Below are positions 55,869 through 64,000 of a DNA stretch of 64,000 nt, one piece after another. Origin of the DNA: Streptomyces canus 299MFChir4.1. GTDB lineage: Bacteria > Actinomycetota > Actinomycetes > Streptomycetales > Streptomycetaceae. The notes beneath the pieces are model-generated. The model was given only the letters and a program-made list of their open reading frames with translations, made no database searches and was not told the origin of the DNA. The stretch lies in contig NZ_KB911584.1 in the NCBI RefSeq assembly GCF_000383615.1, positions 540,593 through 604,592 of the forward strand. The letters run 5' to 3'. Each line of letters begins with the position of its first letter. Position 1 is the stretch's first letter. The translations under genes were made by a program, and so were the position numbers.

Positions 55869-56495
55869 TCAAGCCTCAAAAGGCCGCGCCGGCCACTCCG
55901 CCTCAGCCGCCCGCAACTGGTCCAACCCGCCGGAGGCCCGCGCGGCGACCAACGACAGGACCCCCACCACAAGGCAGTTGTTGTGCAGCTCCCCCGCCAG
56001 CACTCCCCGCACCAACTCCGCGACCGGCACGCGCGCGTACTCCAGGTCGATCTCCTCGTGCTCGACCTCGAAGCGCTTGCCGTCGGCCTCGGACAGCCCC
56101 CGGGCCAGGAAGATCCGGATCGCCTCGTCGCAGCCGCCCGGCGAGGTGTAGACATCGGTCAGCACCCGCCAGTCCTCCGCCTTGACGTGGGCCTCCTCGT
56201 ACAACTCGCGCTGGGCCGCGTGCAGCGGGTTCTCACCGGGCACGTCCAGCAGCCCCGCCGGGATCTCCCACAGCTTCTGCCGTACGGGGTGCCGGTACTG
56301 CCGGATGAGCAGGACCCGGTCCTCGTCGTCGAGGGCGAGGACGCCCACCGAGCCCGGGTGGACCTGGTAGTCGCGGCCGACCACCGACCCGTCGGGCATG
56401 ACCACCTCGTCCGTGCGGACGGAGGTCTTGTTGCCCACGAAGGGGGTCTTCGTCGCCCGGATCTCCCACTCCTCCGGGGTGTCCTCGATCGTCAT
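55869..56495 (-). CDS. ADP-ribose pyrophosphatase-like Nudix hydrolase
   Basis: 208 residues. The N-terminal strand region GRDYQVHPGSVGVLALDDEDRVLLIRQYRHP precedes the Nudix box WEIPAGLLDVPGENPLHAAQRELYEEAHV (residues about 76-103), which shows RELYEE with a one-residue-longer loop than GX5E. EEIDLEYARVPVAELVRG closes the fold. Members hydrolyse ADP-ribose to AMP and ribose-5-phosphate. In Streptomyces it precedes pyrG as here. It may clear ADP-ribose made by other enzymes in the same region, but no physical link is shown. Confidence 0.87.
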   Translation of the reverse strand: MTIEDTPEEWEIRATKTPFVGNKTSVRTDEVVMPDGSVVGRDYQVHPGSVGVLALDDEDRVLLIRQYRHPVRQKLWEIPAGLLDVPGENPLHAAQRELYEEAHVKAEDWRVLTDVYTSPGGCDEAIRIFLARGLSEADGKRFEVEHEEIDLEYARVPVAELVRGVLAGELHNNCLVVGVLSLVAARASGGLDQLRAAEAEWPARPFEA

Positions 56496-56525
56496 GCCCT
56501 GTCCTTCCCCACGTGCGCAAAAGAA

Positions 56526-56562
56526 GCCGGGACGCTCGCTCTTTGAATGCGCGCGCCCCGGC
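56526..56562. terminator. Possible terminator of pyrG
   Basis: GCCGGGACGC (56526-56535) and GCGCCCCGGC (56553-56562) form a 10-bp stem with one mismatch and a 17-base loop, 19 bases past the pyrG stop. Moderate strength. Confidence 0.5.
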
Positions 56563-56580
56563 CACCGTACAACTGTCGTG

Positions 56581-58245
<1,665 letters not shown>

Positions 58246-58690
58246 GGCCAAGAGGGGGCTCCCGTGGTCGCGATCTTGAGGTGCGGTTCGGGGGTCAGAC
58301 GCCCACCGGTCCACGGGCTACCAGGGTATCAGCGCCTCGGGGAGATGGCTTCCGGCCACGCTCCGCACACACACGGACACGGACCCGCACGAACGCACCC
58401 GCTTCTCACCCGTTGCTCACCCGTTCGGCCCAGCCGCGTTGTCCGGAGCGGCACACAGATCATCTACGTGCGTCGTATCCTGCTCGGACACTCACTGCCG
58501 AGCCCGGCCGGAAACTCGGGACCACCCCCACCCGTAAGTGCCGGAACAACGAGAGCTCGTCAGTTCGTTGAGCAACAATTGTCGTTTTGCCTCACAGCGG
58601 CAGGACTGTTTTGCTTCACCGCTCAACGACGCATTACAACGACCCCCTTGACCGCACCAAGCGACAGCCCCCTTTCCTTCAGGGGGTGAC
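58246..58690. promoter_or_regulatory. Divergent promoter region of pyrG and the GH15 gene
   Basis: 445 bases without a credible open frame. A direct repeat CACCCGTTGCTCACCCGTT appears near 58408-58426. The stretch near 58560-58640 is AT-richer and contains TTGACC just before the hairpin CCCCCTTTCCTTCAGGGGG, which ends at the GH15 ribosome site. A pyrimidine-responsive element was considered but not recognised. Confidence 0.4.
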
Positions 58691-60517
58691 GTGGCCGTTC
58701 GACTGGAGTTGCACGTGGCCGGGCGCATCGAAGACTACGCACTCATCGGAGACATGCAGACCGCAGCCCTGGTCTGCCGGGACGGCACGGTGGACTGGCT
58801 GTGCCTGCCCCGCTTCGACTCGCATGCCATCTTCGCCGGCCTGCTGGGCACCGAGGAACACGGCTTCTGGCGGCTCGGCCCCGCGCACGCGGCCGACGCC
58901 GAGCCACCCACCGCGGCCCGGCGCACCTACCGCGGCGACTCCCTGATCCTGGAATCCGAGTGGGACACCTCACGCGGCACGGTCCGGGTGACCGATTTCA
59001 TGCCCCCGCGTGACGGCGCTCCCCAGCTCATCCGGATCGTGGAGGGCGTCTCGGGCCGCGTGCCCATGCGCTCGGCCCTGAGGATGCGCTTCTCGTACGG
59101 CCGTGTCGTGCCGTGGGTCCACAAGCACGAGGGGCGCACGGTCGCCGTGGCGGGCCCGGACTCGGTGTGGTTCGACACCGAGTGCGAGACGTACGGCAAG
59201 TCCCTGACGACGTACTCGGACTTCACGGTCGCCCCGGGTGACCGGATCGCGTTCACCATCTCCTGGGAGCCCTCGCACAAGCAGCCGCCCCCGCTCCCGG
59301 AGCCCGAGCAGTCGCTGGAGGCGACCGAGGACTTCTGGCGCGAGTGGGTCGAGCACTGCACGTACCACGGCCCGTACCGCGAGGCGGTGATCCGCTCGCT
59401 GATCACCCTCAAGGCGCTGACGTACGCCCCCACCGGCGGCATCGTCGCGGCCCCCACGACCTCCCTGCCCGAGGACATCGGCGGCGTCCGCAACTGGGAC
59501 TACCGCTACACCTGGCTGCGCGACGCGGCCATCACCCTGTCCTCGCTGCTGCGCACCGGCTACCGCGAGGAGGCCCGCGCCTGGCGCGAGTGGCTCCTGC
59601 GGGCCGTCGCCGGCGACCCCGAGAACCTGCAGATCATGTACGGCATCGCGGGCGAGCGGGAACTGGGCGAGGCCGAGCTGGACTGGCTGCCGGGATACGA
59701 GAACTCCGCGCCGGTCCGGGTCGGCAACGGCGCCGCACACCAGCTCCAGCTCGACGTGTACGGCGAGGTCACCGAGGCCCTGCACCTGGCCCACATGACG
59801 GGCCTGTCCCGCAACGACTACGCCTCCCTGCTCCAGCTCAAGCTGATCCGCTACCTGGAGCAGCACTGGGACGAGCCGGACGAGGGCATCTGGGAGGTGC
59901 GCGGCCCGCGCCGCCACTTCGTGCACTCCAAGGTGATGGCCTGGGTCGCCGTGGACCGCACCATCAAGCTGATCGAGTCCGGAGACGCGGACGGCCCGCT
60001 GGAGAAGTGGCGCGAACTGCGCGACGACATCCACCGGGACGTGTGCGAGAAGGGCTACGACAAGGAACGCAACACCTTCACGCAGTCGTACGGCTCGAAG
60101 GAGCTGGACGCCTCCCTGCTGCTGATCCCGCAGATGGGCTTCCTGCCGCCGGACGACAAGCGGGTCATCGGCACCATCGAGGCGATCCAGCGCGAGCTGT
60201 CCACGTCGGACGGCTTCATCCTGCGCTACCCGACCACCAGCGGCGACGAGAACGTCGACGGCCTCCCCGGCGACGAAGGGGCCTTCCTGGCCTGCTCGTT
60301 CTGGATGGCGGACGACCTCGCGATGATCGGCCGCGTGGACGAGGCCCGCAAGCTCTTCGAGAAGCTGCTGGCCCTGCGCAACGACCTCGGTCTGCTCGCC
60401 GAGGAGTGGGACCCGCGTCTCAAGCGCCAGGTCGGCAACTTCCCGCAGGCCTTCAGCCACGTCCCGCTCATCGACACGGCCCTGCGTCTGACGGCGTCGG
60501 GGGCGTACGGCGGCTGA
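58691..60517 (+). CDS. Glycoside hydrolase family 15 protein (trehalase/glucoamylase-like)
   Basis: 608 residues from a GTG at 58691 behind GGGGGTGAC. N-terminal beta domain (IEDYALIGDMQTAALVCRDGTVDWLCLPRFDS), then the (alpha/alpha)6 barrel with IGGVRNWDYRYTWLRDAAITL near residue 260 (RNWDYRY is the family signature), AELDWLPGYENSAPVRVGNGA and DEGIWEVRGPRRHFVHSKVMAWV. GH15 proteins of this type in actinobacteria degrade trehalose or act on alpha-glucans. No signal peptide: intracellular. A hairpin terminator follows. Confidence 0.87.
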   Translation: MAVRLELHVAGRIEDYALIGDMQTAALVCRDGTVDWLCLPRFDSHAIFAGLLGTEEHGFWRLGPAHAADAEPPTAARRTYRGDSLILESEWDTSRGTVRVTDFMPPRDGAPQLIRIVEGVSGRVPMRSALRMRFSYGRVVPWVHKHEGRTVAVAGPDSVWFDTECETYGKSLTTYSDFTVAPGDRIAFTISWEPSHKQPPPLPEPEQSLEATEDFWREWVEHCTYHGPYREAVIRSLITLKALTYAPTGGIVAAPTTSLPEDIGGVRNWDYRYTWLRDAAITLSSLLRTGYREEARAWREWLLRAVAGDPENLQIMYGIAGERELGEAELDWLPGYENSAPVRVGNGAAHQLQLDVYGEVTEALHLAHMTGLSRNDYASLLQLKLIRYLEQHWDEPDEGIWEVRGPRRHFVHSKVMAWVAVDRTIKLIESGDADGPLEKWRELRDDIHRDVCEKGYDKERNTFTQSYGSKELDASLLLIPQMGFLPPDDKRVIGTIEAIQRELSTSDGFILRYPTTSGDENVDGLPGDEGAFLACSFWMADDLAMIGRVDEARKLFEKLLALRNDLGLLAEEWDPRLKRQVGNFPQAFSHVPLIDTALRLTASGAYGG

Positions 60518-60545
60518 ACCCGCACGAGTTCTTACGAGGCCGTGA

Positions 60546-60575
60546 CGGCCCGCGGCCGAACAGGACCGCGGGCCG
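60546..60575. terminator. Terminator of the GH15 gene
   Basis: Perfect 10-bp stem (CGGCCCGCGG pairing with 60566-60575) and a 10-base loop, 28 bases past the GH15 stop. Confidence 0.75.
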
Positions 60576-60626
60576 CTGCCCGCCTAGGCTGGGACCCATC
60601 AGCCCCTGCACGAAAGGGGGCGCCTC

Positions 60627-62009
60627 ATGGCATCCCCGTCGAAGGCGGGCGCGGCACTCTCCGCGCTGCGCGAGGATCTCACCGGCGACGTGTTCGCCCC
60701 GGACGATCCGGGCTACGACGAGGCCCGGACCGTCTTCAACGCGATGATCGACCGCAGGCCCGCGGTGATCGCACAGTGCGTGGACGAGGACGACGTCGTA
60801 CGGGCCGTGCGCTTCGGCCGTGACCTGGACCTGCCGATCGCGGTACGCGGCGGCGGGCACAGCGTGGCGGGCATGGCGGTCAACGACGGCGGTCTGGTCG
60901 TCGATCTGCGCCACATGCGCGCGGTCGTCGTCAATCCCGCGGCCGAGGCGGCCCGGGTCGCGGGCGGTGCCACGATGAGCGATCTGGACCGGGCCTGCGA
61001 GCCCCACCACCTCGCCACCACCGGCGGCCGGGCCTCGACCACCGGGGTCGGCGGCTTCGTCCTGGGCGGCGGCTCCGGATGGCTGGACCGCTGGTGCGGG
61101 CTGGCCGTCGACAACCTGCTCGGCGTCGACCTGGTCACCGCGGACGGCGAGCGGCTCCACGCGAGCGCCGAGGAGCACCCGGACCTGTTCTGGGCCCTGC
61201 ACGGCGGCGGCGGCAACTTCGGCATCGCGACCGCGATCACCCTGAAGCTGCACCCGTTGCCCGAGTTCTCCATCGCGCTGTTGCTGTATCAGCCCGAGTT
61301 CGGCCCCGAGGTCGCGCGCACGTTCCGCGATGTGATCGCTGTGGGGCCCGACGAGGTGTCCGGCGGAGTGCTCTACTTCACCGCTCCGCCCGAGGAGTTC
61401 GTACCGCCGCACGTGGTCGGCACCCTGGTGTGCGGCGTCCTGCTGACGTACGTCGGCGGGGAGGCCGACCTGCGCAAGCTGGCCGAGCCTCTGCTGGCGC
61501 TGCCGCACGAGACGGAGATCGTCGGGACGATGCCGTACGCCGATGTCCAGTGCATGATCGACGACCCGCCGGGGATGCGGAACTACTGGTCCGCGGAGTA
61601 CGTGACGGGCGCGCCGGACGACTTCCTCGATGTCTTCTGCGCCCGTGCGGACTCCCTGCCGGTGCCGACCGGCACCCAGCACCTGCTGCTGCCGCTGGGC
61701 GGGGCGATCGCCGAGGGGTCGCACGAGTTCCCGGTGCCGTACCGGGACGCGTCGTGGGCCGTGCATCCCTTCGGGATCTGGGAGGACCCGGCGGACGACG
61801 AGCGGTGCGTCCAATGGGTGCGCAACGTCCGCGCCGACGTCCGACCGTGGAGCACCGGCGCGGTCTACCTGAACTTCATCGGCGACGAGGGCACAGACCG
61901 CGTGGTGGAGGGCGTCGGCACGGAGAACACGCGCCGCCTGGCGGAGGTGAAGCACCGGTACGACCCGGACAACGTGTTCCGCTTCAACCACAACATCACG
62001 CCGGCCTGA
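60627..62009 (+). CDS. FAD-binding oxidoreductase (PCMH-type, berberine bridge enzyme-like)
   Basis: 460 residues. FAD-binding PCMH domain: LPIAVRGGGHSVAGMAVNDGG (His of GGGHS is the usual covalent FAD attachment site, near residue 79), ATTGGRASTTGVGGFVLGGG and WALHGGGGNFGIATAITLKL. The second covalent Cys found in bicovalent enzymes is replaced by Ala/Ser (RAST). The C-terminus has the BBE motif RYDPDNVFRFNHNI. It oxidises sugars or small alcohols. Convergent with the LLM gene with a 14-base overlap; the GH15 gene is upstream on the same strand. Confidence 0.87.
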   Translation: MASPSKAGAALSALREDLTGDVFAPDDPGYDEARTVFNAMIDRRPAVIAQCVDEDDVVRAVRFGRDLDLPIAVRGGGHSVAGMAVNDGGLVVDLRHMRAVVVNPAAEAARVAGGATMSDLDRACEPHHLATTGGRASTTGVGGFVLGGGSGWLDRWCGLAVDNLLGVDLVTADGERLHASAEEHPDLFWALHGGGGNFGIATAITLKLHPLPEFSIALLLYQPEFGPEVARTFRDVIAVGPDEVSGGVLYFTAPPEEFVPPHVVGTLVCGVLLTYVGGEADLRKLAEPLLALPHETEIVGTMPYADVQCMIDDPPGMRNYWSAEYVTGAPDDFLDVFCARADSLPVPTGTQHLLLPLGGAIAEGSHEFPVPYRDASWAVHPFGIWEDPADDERCVQWVRNVRADVRPWSTGAVYLNFIGDEGTDRVVEGVGTENTRRLAEVKHRYDPDNVFRFNHNITPA

Positions 62010-62952
62010 GCGCCGCCGGCGTGCGTTCGCCGCCCGGGTCCCCCGCCGTCGCGGGCACGAGGGCGATCTCGTCGAGCCCGGCCTCCGCATAGGCGTAGAC
62101 ACGCACCCTCACGGCGTCCGGGCCGCCCACCAGTCCGACCGTGCCGGCGGCCGCCGCGGGCAGGGCCCGCACCAGGGTCTCCCGGTCCGCCCCGCTCGCG
62201 GCCAGCTCCACCGCCTCCCCGAAGCCCGCCCCGGCGAAGACCTCGCGGTAGCCCGGCACGGTCAGGTATCCGGCGATGCTGCCCAGGACCTGCGCGAGCG
62301 ACCGCGGGTCGGGGTCGACGGCCGCCGGCAGCCAGGCGGCGAGCACGGGCGGCGTACGGCCCGCCTTCCGGGCCGCCGCGTCCAGCTCCGCGCGGAGCGC
62401 CCGCACCTGCTCCGGGGAGACCACGTCCAGCAGCATGCGGTCGGCGTGCGCGGCGGCCGTGGCGATCGCCCGCGGCCCGAACGCGGCGACGGTGAGCGGC
62501 CCGCCGGGCGGCGGCAGACGGCGGGGGAAGGGGCTGCCGGGCACGACCGGTTCGCCCGGAGAAGCGTGCAGAAACCGTCGTACGGCCGCCGCCTGCTCCT
62601 CCAGTACGGCGGCGGGCCGCGCCCGGGGGCGATCGTGCACGCCCTCGACCACCCGCTTGCTGGACGTGCCCAGGGCCACCCCGACCGGGCGGCCGACCAG
62701 GGCCGCGACCGAGGCGGCACCGCGGGCCGTGCTGTACGGGTCGCGCACGTTCACCGGGACCGGCCCAGCGGTCAGCGCGACCCGCTCGGTGGCCTGTCCG
62801 ATCGCGGTGGCGAGGACGAAGGAGTCCCACGTCGGGCCCTCCCCCGCCCACGCCTCCCGGTACCCGAGCCGGTCGGCTGTCACCGCCACCCTGAGCGGCT
62901 CCTCGACCGGACTGTCGTCCTCCCGTGCCACGGCCACCACGCTGAAGTCCAT
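61996..62952 (-). CDS. LLM-class F420-dependent-like oxidoreductase
   Basis: 318 residues beginning MDFSVVAVAREDDSPVEEPL. Luciferase-like fold: YREAWAGEGPTWDSFVLATAIGQATERVALTAGPVPVNVRDPYSTA, GVALGTSSKRVVEGVH and GPLTVAAFGPRAIATAAAHADRMLLDV. The last third (YLTVPGYREVFAGAGFGEAVELA) is the F420-binding-type tail. Substrate unknown. It is distinct from the LLM enzyme at 13783-14697. Divergent from the PucR gene with 54 bases between the starts. Confidence 0.83.
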   Translation of the reverse strand: MDFSVVAVAREDDSPVEEPLRVAVTADRLGYREAWAGEGPTWDSFVLATAIGQATERVALTAGPVPVNVRDPYSTARGAASVAALVGRPVGVALGTSSKRVVEGVHDRPRARPAAVLEEQAAAVRRFLHASPGEPVVPGSPFPRRLPPPGGPLTVAAFGPRAIATAAAHADRMLLDVVSPEQVRALRAELDAAARKAGRTPPVLAAWLPAAVDPDPRSLAQVLGSIAGYLTVPGYREVFAGAGFGEAVELAASGADRETLVRALPAAAAGTVGLVGGPDAVRVRVYAYAEAGLDEIALVPATAGDPGGERTPAALRPA

Positions 62953-63006
62953 GCGCGGCCGCTACCCCGCCGCGCCACGGCGCACGCCTCGGGTAGCGTC
63001 CGGCTC

Positions 63007-64000
63007 ATGGACAGCGGCACGAACAGCGGTTTCGACACCCAGGGCGCCGGGATCACCGTGCAGCGCGCGCTGGAGCTGCCCGGTCTGCGCAGCGGGCTCC
63101 CGGAGATCCTCGCGGGCGCGGACCGGCTGCACCGGACCGTGCGCTGGGTCCACGCGGGCGAGGTACCGAACATCGCCTCCCTGCTGAAGGGCGGCGAGCT
63201 GCTGCTGACCACCGGCTACGGGCTCGGCACCCGTCCGGCCGAACAGCGCGCGTTCGTGCGCACCCTGGCCGAGCGCGGCATCGCGGCCCTGGTCGTCGAG
63301 CTCGGCCCGCGTTTCACGCGGCTGCCCGCGGCCCTCGTCGACACGGCCCGCGCGACCGGCCTGCCACTCGTCCAACTGCACCGCGAGGTGCCGTTCGTGG
63401 CCGTCACCGAGGAGATCCACACCGAGATCGTCAACGGCCACTACGCGCTGCTCCAGCGGGCCGAGGAGGTGCACCACCGCTGTACCGAGGCCCTGCTGGG
63501 CGGTGGCGGCATCCCGCAGGTCCTCGGCATCCTGGCCGACTTCAGCGGCAACCCGGTCTTCCTGGAGACGACGGACGGGCAACTCCTGTACGCGGCCGGG
63601 GAGGGCCCCGAGGGCGCCGACCCGCTGCAGGTCTGGGAGGGGCTGCGGGGCCAGCACAAGGACACCCCGCCGTCCGGCTCGGCTCTCGTGGACGTGCCCG
63701 GGGGCGGGCCCGGTGCGGGTTCGGTACGGGCGCGGCTGGTCCTGCTTCCGGTACGGGCCCCGCTGGCCCCCGTGCACCGCATGGCGGCCGAGCGCGCGGC
63801 GGGCATCCTGGCCGTCGTCCTGATGCAGGCCCGCCAGGAGGAGGAGCTCGCGGCCCGCGGCCGCGGCGACTTCCTGACCGACCTCGCCGAGGGCCGCATC
63901 ACCCCGGAGGACGCGCCGGCACAGGCGCGCGTGCTGGGCTTCAAGCCGGGCACCGGCCCGCTGCTGCCGGTGGTGATGCGGCTCGGCGACGCTCTCGCGC
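63007..64000 (+). CDS. PucR-family transcriptional regulator (3' end beyond window)
   Basis: About 331 residues seen from the ATG at 63007. PucR N-terminal ligand domain: ITVQRALELPGLRSGLPEILAGADRLHRTVRWVHAGEVPNIASLLKGGELLLTTG, then TRLPAALVDTARATGLPLVQLHREVPFVAVTEEIH and the start of a GGDEF-like CdaR domain. The C-terminal HTH (HTH_30) lies past the edge. These regulate purine, amino-acid or polyamine catabolism genes. A likely regulatory partner is the adjacent divergent LLM gene, unproven. Confidence 0.87.
   Translation, partial: MDSGTNSGFDTQGAGITVQRALELPGLRSGLPEILAGADRLHRTVRWVHAGEVPNIASLLKGGELLLTTGYGLGTRPAEQRAFVRTLAERGIAALVVELGPRFTRLPAALVDTARATGLPLVQLHREVPFVAVTEEIHTEIVNGHYALLQRAEEVHHRCTEALLGGGGIPQVLGILADFSGNPVFLETTDGQLLYAAGEGPEGADPLQVWEGLRGQHKDTPPSGSALVDVPGGGPGAGSVRARLVLLPVRAPLAPVHRMAAERAAGILAVVLMQARQEEELAARGRGDFLTDLAEGRITPEDAPAQARVLGFKPGTGPLLPVVMRLGDALA

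Overview
The window is high-GC actinobacterial chromosome, almost certainly Streptomyces. Evidence: very high GC at third codon positions, frequent GTG starts, two secreted streptogrisin-type proteases, a SepF-like protein, an AfsR-like NB-ARC/TPR protein, and a housekeeping block (der, plsC, cmk, tyrA, aroH, rluB, scpB, scpA, parA-like, ald, Nudix, pyrG) in the order known from Streptomyces chromosomes. No rRNA, tRNA, CRISPR array, integrase or transposase was seen.

Layout. 1-983: 5' part of an error-prone DNA polymerase III alpha subunit (dnaE2) behind a LexA-type box. 1096-9347: a compact leftward cluster of eleven non-contractile (siphovirus-like) tail genes, including a tail-assembly chaperone pair with a -1 frameshift site, a short tape measure, a Dit-like protein, two paralogous tail-fibre-like proteins and a Gp37-like protein. 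It has no capsid, terminase, integrase or lysis genes, so it looks like a domesticated tail module or remnant. 9569-13349: two streptogrisin proteases flanking a slipin and a frameshifted alpha/beta-hydrolase pseudogene. 13783-16545: an LLM flavin oxidoreductase and an FAD/NAD(P)-binding protein. 16842-16913: a possible cysteine-type leader peptide in a long non-coding stretch, followed by a SepF-like gene.

17939-28223: acyl-CoA (glutaryl-CoA-like) dehydrogenase, DHA2 drug exporter, PIG-V-like mannosyltransferase, PAP2 phosphatase, I78 inhibitor, an orphan cytochrome oxidase subunit I, and a WYL regulator divergent from an epoxide hydrolase. 28212-34805: a branched-chain-amino-acid-type ABC transporter. 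Its lipoprotein genes run left; a small membrane protein, a permease-permease-ATPase fusion and a second ATPase run right. 34842-37189: an Rpf-like muralytic enzyme and two actinobacterial hypotheticals.

37241-41744: der-plsC-cmk-tyrA-aroH, with overlapping stop/start codons at plsC/cmk and tyrA/aroH, linking ribosome assembly, phospholipid synthesis, CMP kinase and tyrosine/phenylalanine synthesis. 41979-43667: a secreted protein, a membrane protein with possible heme ligands and a Tat-exported Rieske lipoprotein, a likely small redox unit. 44256-45985: an ADP-ribosylglycohydrolase and an NrtR-like Nudix regulator behind a double dyad operator. 46891-51888: parA, an RHH-like partner, scpA, scpB and rluB, transcribed as one chromosome-maintenance operon. 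52260-58245: ald, an AfsR-like STAND protein, ADP-ribose pyrophosphatase and pyrG. 58691-64000: GH15 hydrolase, FAD-linked oxidase, LLM oxidoreductase and the start of a PucR-type regulator.

The strongest candidates for unusual biology are the headless tail module, the orphan leader peptide upstream of the SepF-like gene, the palindromic element inserted inside a WYL regulator, and the LivH-LivM-LivG triple fusion. All functional calls are from reading the sequence; no database search was run.
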